Assembly (NCBI GenBank): GCA_023395395.1
Contig: JAEWZH010000021.1
Span: 124,001-188,000 of the forward strand
Direction of reading: 5' to 3'
Length of the DNA: 64,000 nt
DNA from: Bacteroidota bacterium
GTDB taxonomy: Bacteria; Bacteroidota; Bacteroidia; Bacteroidales; Porphyromonadaceae
Shown: positions 10,401-17,921 of the stretch, piece by piece
How the letters are laid out: every line of letters begins with the position of its first letter
Position numbering within the stretch: the first letter of the stretch is position 1
Program-made: the position numbers and the translations under genes
The notes under the pieces: generated by a model
What the model saw: only the letters and a program-made list of their open reading frames with translations
Database searches by the model: none
What the model was told of the DNA's origin: nothing

Positions 10401-11256
10401 GGATACGCTCGATATTGTCTTCCGTAAGCTCCTCATCGCGATCGAGAATGATCTCATATCGATCAAGAGAAACGACTTCTCCGGTTTCCTCGTCTACAAG
10501 ATCCTCCACCCAGCTATTAAGTACACGGGCGGCAATCCTTCTTCCCACATACTTCTTGAGGTTGGCTTTGGTTACCTTCACCTCTTCGGCAATACCAAAA
10601 AGATTGAGAATATCCTTATCAGCCTCATAACCGATCGCACGAAGCAAAGTGGTCACAGGCAACTTCTTCTTGCGATCAATATAAGCGTACATCACATTGC
10701 TGATATCAGTCGCAAACTCTATCCAAGAACCTTTGAAAGGAATTACCCTAGCAGAGAAAAGCTTGGTACCATTGTTATGCACACTCTCACTAAAAAAGAC
10801 TCCTGGGGAGCGGTGCATCTGAGAAACCACAACACGCTCTGCACCATTGATAATAAAGGTGCCTTGCGGGGTCATGTAAGGAATCTGCCCCAAGTACACA
10901 TCCATTACCGAGGTATCAAAATCCTCGTGGTCAGGATCTGTACAATAGAGCTTCATCTTAGCTTTCAAAGGTACATTGTAGGTGAGACCTCTCGTAAAGC
11001 ACTCCTCAATGGTGTACCTAGGGGGGTCAATGAAATAATCCAAGAACTCCAGCACAAAGTTATTGCGCGTGTCATGGATAGGGAAGTTCTCCATAAATAC
11101 CTTATAGAGACCCTCATTTTTTCGCTGATCAGAAGGGGTATCAAGCTGCATAAAGTCACGAAATGACTGCAACTGAATATCTAGAAAGTCTGGGAATTCC
11201 AGAGGGTTCTTAATCGAAGCGAAACTTATTCTCTGTGTACTATTTCTTGGGGACAT
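7444..11256 (-). CDS. rpoB: DNA-directed RNA polymerase subunit beta
   Basis: The protein has about 1270 residues from the chosen start [12 protein letters not shown] at 11256. An upstream in-frame ATG at 11292 would add 12 hydrophobic residues that overlap an attenuator-like hairpin and is less likely. The rifampicin-binding cluster is present ([20 protein letters not shown]), followed by [14 protein letters not shown]. Near the C-terminus is [20 protein letters not shown]. It forms the catalytic core of RNA polymerase with RpoC. The residues classically mutated in rifampicin resistance (Q, D, H, R, S in this cluster) look wild type. Confidence 0.98.
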   Translation of the reverse strand: [1270 protein letters not shown]

Positions 11257-11297
11257 AAAAAACCTTAAAAAGCCAAAAACGAACAAAGACACGAAAA

Positions 11298-11348
11298 GGT
11301 TAAGAACCCACTACACTCTTTTTCGTGGGTTCTTAACCATCACCTGTA
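11298..11348 (-). terminator. attenuator-like hairpin between rplL and rpoB
   Basis: A perfect 14-bp stem pairs GGTTAAGAACCCAC (11298-11311) with its complement (11335-11348) across a 23-nt loop. In the transcript it is followed by UUUUC. It lies in the rplL-rpoB gap, where many bacteria place a partial terminator that lowers rpoBC expression relative to L7/L12. Confidence 0.7.
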
Positions 11349-11374
11349 TATTCTACAGGGAGAACAAAGTGAGA

Positions 11375-11752
11375 TTACTGAATCTCTACCTCAGCACCAG
11401 CCTCCTCGAGAGCAGCCTTAAGTGCGTCAGCCTCAGCCTTGTCCACACCCTCCTTAAGCTTAGAAGGAGTACCGTCTACTAAATCCTTAGCTTCCTTTAG
11501 ACCAAGACCCATGTGCTCCTTAACAGCCTTAACAACCTGTAGCTTAGCGCCACCAGCAGACTTAAGAATTACATCGAATGCAGTCTTCTCCTCAGCAGCA
11601 CCCTCACCACCAGCAACAGGTCCAGCAGCAACTGCAACAGCCGCAGCAGCGGGCTCGATGCCATACTCGTCCTTAAGAATATTCTTTAGCTCGGTAACCT
11701 CGATAACGGTTAGGTTTACTAGTTGTTCAGCAATAGCTTTGATATCTGCCAT
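11375..11752 (-). CDS. rplL: 50S ribosomal protein L7/L12
   Basis: The 125-residue acidic protein has the three L7/L12 parts. These are an N-terminal dimerisation helix (MADIKAIAEQLVNLTV), an Ala/Gly-rich hinge near 36-54, and a C-terminal domain with KTAFDVIL and LGLKEAKDLVDG. It forms the flexible ribosomal stalk that recruits translational GTPases such as EF-Tu and EF-G. It follows rplJ in the usual order and precedes rpoB. Confidence 0.98.
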   Translation of the reverse strand: MADIKAIAEQLVNLTVIEVTELKNILKDEYGIEPAAAAVAVAAGPVAGGEGAAEEKTAFDVILKSAGGAKLQVVKAVKEHMGLGLKEAKDLVDGTPSKLKEGVDKAEADALKAALEEAGAEVEIQ

Positions 11753-11846
11753 AATCTTATGTATGTAAATATGGTATTTATACTCTAAAATATTTTATCT
11801 TATCTCATGGAGTCTCCTCCACGTCAGTTCTATTGTCAATGGTCAA

Positions 11847-12392
11847 TCAGCCACGCTCCTCGAGCGTCTTGAGTAGACCATGGATAGTACCACCAGCTGA
11901 ATCCAGTGCAGAAACCACACCTTGGATTGGGCCATCGAGAAGTGAAAGGATATCGCCGATAAGCTCCTCCTTGCTCTTCACGTTTACAAGCTCCTCTAGC
12001 TTATTAGCACCGAGGTATAGACTCTCTTGCACATATGCAGCTTTAAGCTCAGGCTTAGCCTTCTTGTCAGCATCCGCAGGCTTATTCTCCTTGGCAAAGT
12101 CCTTTATCAAGCGAGCTGGTACATTGGCTGTCTCAGCAAACATGATAGCAGTATTTCCCTTTAGATACTCGAAGATTGGAGAAAACTTCTCCTCATCAAT
12201 CTGAGTAAGCGCAATACGTACGAGCGAATTCTTTGCCATCATCAACTTTACCCCCTTATCGAAGCATTGACGACGAAGGCTACTTGTCTTATCAGCTGGG
12301 AGCGCCTCAATATCGACTAGGTAGAAGTTTGGATACTGCCCTACCAAACTGACAAGGTCGCTAACTACTGATGATTTCTTTTCCTTATTCAT
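11847..12392 (-). CDS. rplJ: 50S ribosomal protein L10
   Basis: The 181-residue protein matches L10, the base of the ribosomal stalk, which binds 23S rRNA at the N-terminus and L7/L12 dimers through its C-terminal helix. Recognisable are YPNFYLVDIEALPAD and MMAKNSLVRIAL in the N-terminal domain. It lies 33 nt after rplA and 94 nt before rplL. L10 complexed with L7/L12 commonly represses its own mRNA, but I did not identify the site. Confidence 0.96.
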   Translation of the reverse strand: MNKEKKSSVVSDLVSLVGQYPNFYLVDIEALPADKTSSLRRQCFDKGVKLMMAKNSLVRIALTQIDEEKFSPIFEYLKGNTAIMFAETANVPARLIKDFAKENKPADADKKAKPELKAAYVQESLYLGANKLEELVNVKSKEELIGDILSLLDGPIQGVVSALDSAGGTIHGLLKTLEERG

Positions 12393-12425
12393 ATACTATG
12401 CGTGTCTCCTTTTCTCTGGTGTTAG

Positions 12426-13127
12426 TTAATCTTTCACATCAACGGAGCGAGGATCCACCTTGATACCTGGGCTCATAGTACTTGACAAGAAGATACTCTT
12501 GATATAAGTACCCTTTGCAGCACTTGGCTTAAGCTTTACAAGCGTGTTGATAAACTCTCTAGCATTCTCAACGATCTTATCGGGGGTGAATGACACCTTA
12601 CCGATAGAGGTATGCACAATACCTGCCTTATCTACCTTGAAGTCTATCTTGCCTTGCTTTACTTCACGTACAGCGGTACCCACCTCATTGGTCACGGTAC
12701 CACTCTTAGGGTTTGGCATGAGTCCGCGAGGACCTAGGACACGACCAAGCGCACCAATCTTACCCATCACTGATGGCATAGTAATGATAACGTCAATGTC
12801 TGTCCAACCTCCCTTGATCTTTTCGATATACTCGTCAAGACCTACATAATCTGCACCAGCCTCTTTTGCTTCTGTTTCCTTGTCTGCAGTACACAGTACC
12901 AGCACCCTTGTCTCCTTACCAGTTCCGTGGGGTAGTGACACTACACCACGTACCATCTGATTGGCCTTACGTGGGTCTACGCCAAGACGGACGTCCACAT
13001 CCACAGAAGCATCGAACTTTGTCGTAGTAATCTCCTTTACGAGAGATGATGCTTCCGATAGAGTGTATACCTTTCCAGTCTCAATCTTGCTCAGGGCCAA
13101 CTTCTGATTTTTCGTCAGTTTACTCAT
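12426..13127 (-). CDS. rplA: 50S ribosomal protein L1
   Basis: The 233-residue protein has L1 signatures: RKANQMVRGVVSLPHGTGK near residues 53-71, then PSVMGKIGALGRVLGPRGLMPNPK near 118-141. L1 forms the mobile stalk at the E site and in many bacteria represses the L11-L1 mRNA. It lies 20 nt downstream of rplK. Confidence 0.98.
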   Translation of the reverse strand: MSKLTKNQKLALSKIETGKVYTLSEASSLVKEITTTKFDASVDVDVRLGVDPRKANQMVRGVVSLPHGTGKETRVLVLCTADKETEAKEAGADYVGLDEYIEKIKGGWTDIDVIITMPSVMGKIGALGRVLGPRGLMPNPKSGTVTNEVGTAVREVKQGKIDFKVDKAGIVHTSIGKVSFTPDKIVENAREFINTLVKLKPSAAKGTYIKSIFLSSTMSPGIKVDPRSVDVKD

Positions 13128-13147
13128 AATTCATCAATTGGTCTTGA

Positions 13148-13594
13148 TTATTCAACATCCTCTGGAAAAGCGCCCTTCACAGCGATACCCATACTCCTAG
13201 CCGTACCTGCAACTAATCTCATTGCACTCGCAAGGCTAAAGCAGTTAAGGTCAGGCATCTTGTCCTTAGCAATAGCCTTTACGTCGTCCCAAGTAATGGT
13301 AGCCACCTTCTTACGATTAGGCTCAGCGCTACCAGACTTCTTCTTAGACTTCTCAAGGAGCTGAACAGCTACTGGAGGGGTCTTTACGATGAAATCAAAC
13401 GACTTATCACTATAGTAAGTGATGACGACAGGAAGTACCTTCCCAGCCTGGTCTTGGGTTCTGGCGTTAAATTGCTTACAAAAGTCCATGATATTGATTC
13501 CCTTAGAACCAAGCGCAGGACCAACCGGAGGAGAAGGATTAGCTGCTCCACCTTTGATTTGCAGTTTAAGCTGACCAGCAATTTCTTTTGCCAT
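13148..13594 (-). CDS. rplK: 50S ribosomal protein L11
   Basis: The 148-residue protein starts MAKEIAGQLKLQIKGGAANP and contains PPVGPALGSKGINIMDFCKQFNART, the proline-rich L11 signature. Near the C-terminus is the RNA-binding region with AGTARSMGI. It binds the GTPase-associated centre of 23S rRNA. The 157-nt gap to nusG can form a short hairpin (TCGCT/AGCGA) near 13655-13675, a possible but unproven L1 control site. Confidence 0.98.
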   Translation of the reverse strand: MAKEIAGQLKLQIKGGAANPSPPVGPALGSKGINIMDFCKQFNARTQDQAGKVLPVVITYYSDKSFDFIVKTPPVAVQLLEKSKKKSGSAEPNRKKVATITWDDVKAIAKDKMPDLNCFSLASAMRLVAGTARSMGIAVKGAFPEDVE

Positions 13595-13751
13595 GATTAA
13601 ACACTTTTTCTTATTAAAAACTCACTCGTAGAAAAGTACATACAAGCACATAGGTTCGTCGCTTTCGCCTCAGCGATCCCACTTTCTTCGGATGCCACAA
13701 TAGCTTGCGCTACTTAGGTAACATCACCCTCAGAATAGGTCTACCCCCTAG

Positions 13752-14318
13752 TTATGGCATACTCTCCTTTTCCACTTGCACGAAATCCACCTCCATCGAG
13801 GTCTCTCGTCCAAACACCTTAACAAGTATCTTGAGCCGTTTGCGATCCGAAAGCACCTCGGTAACCTCACCAAAGAAGCCCGAAAATGGCCCGAAAACCA
13901 CTTTGACACGCTCCCCTTCGATAAAGTTCAAATCGCTATAGTCCAGAGTCTCAGGAAGAGTGTCAATCAGCTTCTTAATGTCATCAACATCCCTTTGGCT
14001 AAGCACCTCTGGGTGATCGTCATCTGAACCTAAGAATCCAAGAACATTAGGGATACGGCGAAGGGTAAACTTCGTCTCTCCTACCAACCTAGCTTGCACA
14101 AACACATATCCAGAGTAATAAGGACGGGTACGCTCAATCCTACCACCCTTAGCTGTTTTATTTAGCTGATAGTAGGTTTCAATCGGCACCAAGACTTCAC
14201 CTACATGCTCTCTAAGCACAGGCACAGCATCCCGCATGCTCTCAATATACCCTTCTACGTCCTTCTCCTTTCCAGTAATGGTGCGAAGAACGTAGTAATG
14301 CATCTGTTGGTCTTCCAT
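13752..14318 (-). CDS. nusG: transcription termination/antitermination factor NusG
   Basis: I chose the ATG at 14318 (MEDQQMHYYVLRTITGKE). The longer frame would need a TTG at 14333. The NGN domain includes YYSGYVFVQARL and RRIPNVLGFLG. The C-terminal KOW domain has GERVKVVFGPFSGFFGEV. NusG bridges RNA polymerase to Rho or ribosomal S10 and suppresses pausing. About 188 residues, typical of the family. It lies between secE and rplK, the conserved bacterial order. Confidence 0.96.
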   Translation of the reverse strand: MEDQQMHYYVLRTITGKEKDVEGYIESMRDAVPVLREHVGEVLVPIETYYQLNKTAKGGRIERTRPYYSGYVFVQARLVGETKFTLRRIPNVLGFLGSDDDHPEVLSQRDVDDIKKLIDTLPETLDYSDLNFIEGERVKVVFGPFSGFFGEVTEVLSDRKRLKILVKVFGRETSMEVDFVQVEKESMP

Positions 14319-14361
14319 TGAAATAAACTCCAAACGTAGCTAAAAAATCCTCACCTAATAA

Positions 14362-14586
14362 TTAAATGAGGAAGTTGTAGATACCTGTCATGATAAATTC
14401 AAACGCCTTGTCCACCAAAAAAATGAATACCGACATAACTATGGAAGCAGATAGTACCAGTATTGCACTGCTCGAAAGCTCCTTCTTGGTAGGCCAAGTA
14501 ACCTTGTAGCGGAGCTCCTTGAAGGAGTCGCTAATGTAAGAGCCAGCTCTTACAAAGAAATTGGATTTCTTTTCTGGGTTAGCCAT
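14362..14586 (-). CDS. secE: preprotein translocase subunit SecE
   Basis: The 74-residue protein has the conserved SecE cytoplasmic amphipathic helix with ELRYKVTWPTKKEL, followed by one transmembrane segment (AILVLSASIVMSVFIFLV). It stabilises SecY in the inner-membrane translocon. It sits between tRNA-Trp and nusG, the position seen in most bacteria, and has the short single-span form. Confidence 0.96.
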   Translation of the reverse strand: MANPEKKSNFFVRAGSYISDSFKELRYKVTWPTKKELSSSAILVLSASIVMSVFIFLVDKAFEFIMTGIYNFLI

Positions 14587-14618
14587 ATAACCGTTGTATC
14601 TATATACCTATAAAAAAG

Positions 14619-14691
14619 CACGGGCAGTAAGATTCGAACTCACGACACCTGGTTTTGGAGACCAGTGCTCTACCAGCTGAGCTATGCCCGT
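14619..14691 (-). tRNA. tRNA-Trp (CCA)
   Basis: A 73-nt cloverleaf reads ACGGGCA...TGCCCGT in the acceptor stem. The anticodon arm is CTGGT-CTCCAAA-ACCAG, giving CCA, and the T arm carries TTCGAAT. No CCA tail is encoded. It is placed between tuf and secE. Confidence 0.97.
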
Positions 14692-14700
14692 ATACAAAGA

Positions 14701-14751
14701 GAGGCAATCGGAGTGGGTGAGAGAGGGACTCCCACCCACTCTATGCGCCTC
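14701..14751 (-). terminator. hairpin between tuf and tRNA-Trp
   Basis: GAGTGGGTG (14711-14719) pairs perfectly with 14733-14741, and outer arms GAGGC/GCCTC (14701-14705, 14747-14751) extend the stem across small internal loops. It has no clear U-run, so it may be a processing or partial termination signal. Confidence 0.5.
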
Positions 14752-14782
14752 AATTACTATTGTCAATCCTTCTAACTAATCC

Positions 14783-15970
14783 TTAGTCAAGAAGTTCAGT
14801 GATCTGACCAGCACCTACGGTACGACCTCCCTCACGGATTGCGAAGCGGAGACCTAGGTTACATGCCACTGGATAGATAAGCTCTACAGTGATGGTTACA
14901 TTGTCACCAGGCATCACAATCTCCTGACCCTCTGGAAGTGTAATCTCTCCTGTTACGTCAAGCGTGCGGATGAAGAACTGTGGACGATACTTATTCTTGA
15001 ATGGAGTGTGACGACCACCTTCCTCCTTCTTCAACACATACACCTCAGCCTTGAAACGAGAGTGTGGCTTCACACTCCCTGGCTTACAGAGCACCATACC
15101 ACGCTTAATCTCATCCTTATCGATACCACGAAGAAGAAGACCTACATTGTCACCTGCCTCACCTGTATCAAGAATCTTGCGGAACATCTCAACACCAGTA
15201 ACTACTGACTTCAGCTTCTCAGCACCAAGACCAATGATATCAACCTCATCACCAGTATTGATAACGCCAGTCTCGATACGACCAGTCGCCACAGTTCCAC
15301 GGCCAGTGATAGAGAATACGTCCTCTACAGGCATTAGGAATGGCTTATCGACATCACGTGGAGGAAGTGGGATCCAGGTATCGACTTGATCCATAAGCTC
15401 GCGCACAGAGTTTTCCCACTTCTCTTCTCCATTGATTGCGCCAAGTGCCGAACCACGAACAACAGGAGTATTGTCTCCATCGAACTCATAGAAACTTAGG
15501 AGCTCGCGCACCTCCATCTCCACTAGCTCTAGCATCTCCTCGTCATCCACCATATCGCACTTATTCATGAACACCACTAGACGAGGCACGTTTACCTGAC
15601 GAGCTAGAAGGATGTGCTCACGAGTCTGTGGCATAGGACCATCAGTTGCAGCCACTACGATGATTGCACCGTCCATCTGAGCAGCACCAGTGACCATGTT
15701 CTTTACATAGTCAGCGTGACCAGGACAGTCAACGTGTGCGTAGTGACGGTTAGCTGTCTCGTACTCTACGTGAGAGGTGTTGATAGTGATACCACGCTCC
15801 TTCTCTTCTGGCGCATTGTCGATAGAGTCATATGAGCGGAGCTCAGTCAAACCATCCTTCGCAAGCACAGTAGTGATAGCAGCAGTAAGAGTAGTCTTAC
15901 CATGATCCACGTGACCAATTGTACCAATATTCACGTGGGGCTTAGACCTGTTAAAATGTTCTTTTGCCAT
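14783..15970 (-). CDS. tuf: elongation factor Tu
   Basis: The 395-residue GTPase carries all G motifs: GHVDHGKTT (G1), RGITINT (G2), DCPGHADY (G3), NKCD (G4) and SAL (G5). It also has the domain II and III signatures GRGTVATGRIE and NLGLRFAIREGGRTVGAG. It delivers aminoacyl-tRNA to the ribosomal A site. It is preceded by three tRNA genes and followed by tRNA-Trp and secE, the same arrangement as the tufB region of many bacteria. Confidence 0.99.
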   Translation of the reverse strand: MAKEHFNRSKPHVNIGTIGHVDHGKTTLTAAITTVLAKDGLTELRSYDSIDNAPEEKERGITINTSHVEYETANRHYAHVDCPGHADYVKNMVTGAAQMDGAIIVVAATDGPMPQTREHILLARQVNVPRLVVFMNKCDMVDDEEMLELVEMEVRELLSFYEFDGDNTPVVRGSALGAINGEEKWENSVRELMDQVDTWIPLPPRDVDKPFLMPVEDVFSITGRGTVATGRIETGVINTGDEVDIIGLGAEKLKSVVTGVEMFRKILDTGEAGDNVGLLLRGIDKDEIKRGMVLCKPGSVKPHSRFKAEVYVLKKEEGGRHTPFKNKYRPQFFIRTLDVTGEITLPEGQEIVMPGDNVTITVELIYPVACNLGLRFAIREGGRTVGAGQITELLD

Positions 15971-16139
15971 AGTTCAATAACAATAAAATATATTTGAGTT
16001 TATATTACATCTCAGTCAAGACGCCAGAAGCAACAGCAACACTCTAAGGTATTCTACCATTCTACTACGCAGAGCTCCCTATTTGCACATCTCACTCTCC
16101 GTTCTCCACTCCACGCACCTTGTCCCTCATATTCTCTCG

Positions 16140-16211
<72 letters not shown>

Positions 16212-16221
16212 AAATAAAATG

Positions 16222-16294
16222 AGCGGAAGACGGGGCTCAAACCCGCGACCCTCAGCTTGGAAGGCTGATGCTCTATCGACTGAGCTACTTCCGC
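16222..16294 (-). tRNA. tRNA-Gly (TCC)
   Basis: A 73-nt cloverleaf with perfect acceptor GCGGAAG/CTTCCGC. The anticodon arm TCAGC-CTTCCAA-GCTGA gives TCC and reads GGA/GGG codons. It is 10 nt from tRNA-Thr, so the two are surely processed from one transcript. Confidence 0.96.
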
Positions 16295-16351
16295 AAAATA
16301 GTCCAGGCTATCCTGTCTAGCATATCGCTCCTGAAATGCTCAGGACTGATG

Positions 16352-16433
16352 TGGGCAGTGATGGATTCGAACCACCGAAGGCTAAGCCAGCTGAGTTACA
16401 GTCAGCCCCATTTGGCCACTCTGGTAACTGCCC
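16352..16433 (-). tRNA. tRNA-Tyr (GTA)
   Basis: An 82-nt class II tRNA with acceptor GGGCAGT/ACTGCCC, anticodon arm GCTGA-CTGTAAC-TCAGC giving GTA, and a long variable arm. It is the first gene after the promoter of the tRNA-tuf unit. Confidence 0.95.
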
Positions 16434-16495
16434 ATTATGCTGCTCTGCAACGCATTCACGCCTCTCTAGACTATTGTTGTAAGCTAAACTGGTTG

Positions 16496-16527
16496 CAAAG
16501 ATACGCAACTTATTTCTTTCTACCAAA
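16496..16527 (-). promoter_or_regulatory. promoter of the tRNA-Tyr/Gly/Thr-tuf operon
   Basis: On the minus strand TTTG (16527-16524) is followed after 20 nt by TATCTTTG (16503-16496), an exact Bacteroidetes -33/-7 pair. Predicted start is near 16490, about 57 nt before tRNA-Tyr. Confidence 0.85.
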
Positions 16528-16757
16528 CATTTCTAAAAGTTTTTTCGTCCGACACCAATGAAACCCATTCTTAAACCCCAATAAGAACAATCTCATAAGA
16601 GATGCCTTGTGTCAGCAATGCGATAGGTATTCGGGGTATCAAGACCATAATATTAGTCAGGCAATCGTTCCTCACTGAGAACAATCGTCCTTTTTCAGGG
16701 AAGAGACAATATATTAATGGATGTATTATCGCTCAGTAATGTACATAATATAAGAAT

Positions 16758-16789
16758 GTGGTGGCACAGTTGCTCAACTATGCCACCAC
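16758..16789 (-). terminator. hairpin after korB
   Basis: A 9-bp stem GTGGTGGCA (16758-16766) pairs with 16781-16789, and the inner AGTT/AACT lengthens it. It lies about 70 nt past the korB stop. The following transcript is AU-rich but without a clean U-run, so it is a probable rather than certain terminator. Confidence 0.55.
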
Positions 16790-16857
16790 CTCAACGATCT
16801 CTGCAGTTATCCAATATCATACCTACAATTCATTAGCATAGGACTGCAGTGGATCAC

Positions 16858-17904
16858 TCACTCTACAACCCAACGAGTGAGATGATTTAGATGTTTCTGT
16901 ATATCCTGATTTGGACGCTGTTCTTGTGCCAAAACCAGTTGTTGTGTCACTTCAAAGTCGTATGCTGGTGCCTCTACACTTCGGATTACGCCAAGAGCTA
17001 CCGGCATTCCGGGCTGCGTATGCATCATCGCAAGTAAAGAGTGCAACACATGGTTATTCGTGGTAGCGTCATGGATTAGGAGATCTTCAGGAGTAATTCC
17101 ATTCTCTCCAATCGTGACGCTTTTTAACTCAAACCCATCAAGGATAAGTCCTTTATCGCGCTCCTTTCCGTAGATCATTGGTTCGCCCTGCCTGAGAACG
17201 ATGGTCATCTCCTCTCGCACTGCCTTATCAGCGTATTGCTTGTGGATACCATTATTAAAGATGACACAATTAACCAATGCTTCTACAACGGCTGCTCCTC
17301 TATGCCTTGCTGCTGCCACCATGCATTCCTTGGTAAGTCCTAGCTCTACATCCAGAGTACGTGCAAAAAAGTTACCCCTAGCACCTAACACCAGTTCGGC
17401 TGGGACAAAGGGGTCTTCGACTGTTCCCATGGGAGAAGACTTGGAAACGAAGCCTCTGTCGCTCGTCGGAGAATATTGTCCTTTGGTGAGTCCGTAAATC
17501 TTATTATTCATCAGGATAATATTCAGATCGACATTGCGCCTGATAGCATGAATAAAGTGATTGCCACCAATTGCCAAGGCATCGCCATCGCCTGAAATCG
17601 ACCACACACTGAGATCCGGATTACTGACCTTGACTCCAGTAGCGATAGAGATCCCACGACCGTGAATCGTATGCATACCATAGGTGTTCATATAGTATGG
17701 CAGACGAGACGAACAGCCAATTCCGCTCACGACGACGGTCTCACTGGGGGCGATGCCAAGCTCTGACATCGCCTTGTGGAGTGAATTGAGTATAGCGTGG
17801 TCTCCGCAGCCTGGGCACCACTTTACAGCCGCAGCACTCTTAAAGTCTTTCGGCTCATATTTTAGACCATTGGGCTTTGCCCCAACTACCTGTTTTATCT
17901 TCAT
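16858..17904 (-). CDS. korB: 2-oxoglutarate:ferredoxin oxidoreductase, beta subunit
   Basis: I chose ATG 17904. A GTG at 17922 overlapping the korA stop would add six residues. The protein has VKWCPGCGDHAI near residue 28, with the CxxC pair and a later GCSS cysteine for the 4Fe-4S cluster. The thiamine-diphosphate site GDGDALAIGGNHFIHA runs to NNKIYGLTKGQYSPTS. With KorA it oxidatively decarboxylates 2-oxoglutarate to succinyl-CoA and reduces ferredoxin. The best related call is a 2-oxoacid oxidoreductase; 2-oxoglutarate rather than another oxoacid is supported by the neighbouring succinyl-CoA-consuming gene. It is the last gene of the abfD operon. Confidence 0.88.
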   Translation of the reverse strand: MKIKQVVGAKPNGLKYEPKDFKSAAAVKWCPGCGDHAILNSLHKAMSELGIAPSETVVVSGIGCSSRLPYYMNTYGMHTIHGRGISIATGVKVSNPDLSVWSISGDGDALAIGGNHFIHAIRRNVDLNIILMNNKIYGLTKGQYSPTSDRGFVSKSSPMGTVEDPFVPAELVLGARGNFFARTLDVELGLTKECMVAAARHRGAAVVEALVNCVIFNNGIHKQYADKAVREEMTIVLRQGEPMIYGKERDKGLILDGFELKSVTIGENGITPEDLLIHDATTNNHVLHSLLAMMHTQPGMPVALGVIRSVEAPAYDFEVTQQLVLAQEQRPNQDIQKHLNHLTRWVVE

Positions 17905-17921
17905 AGCAATATATACACCCA

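Larger units (their letters stand above)
16434..16857. other. intergenic region between the kor operon and the tRNA-tuf operon
   Basis: About 420 nt without a credible gene. Its right-hand end (low coordinates) holds the tRNA-operon promoter. Its other end holds the hairpin after korB. The middle (16560-16740) contains a loose direct repeat of CAATCGT near 16664 and 16682; nothing else is seen. Confidence 0.6.

Noticed and set aside
11257..11292. Twelve-residue N-terminal extension of rpoB
   Set aside because: It is hydrophobic, not a feature of RpoB, and adjoins the attenuator-like hairpin.
15614..15835. Plus-strand frame inside tuf
   Set aside because: Antisense shadow of a strongly conserved gene.
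16560..16740. Small RNA between korB hairpin and tRNA promoter
   Set aside because: Only a loose CAATCGT direct repeat and no promoter or terminator pair bounding it.
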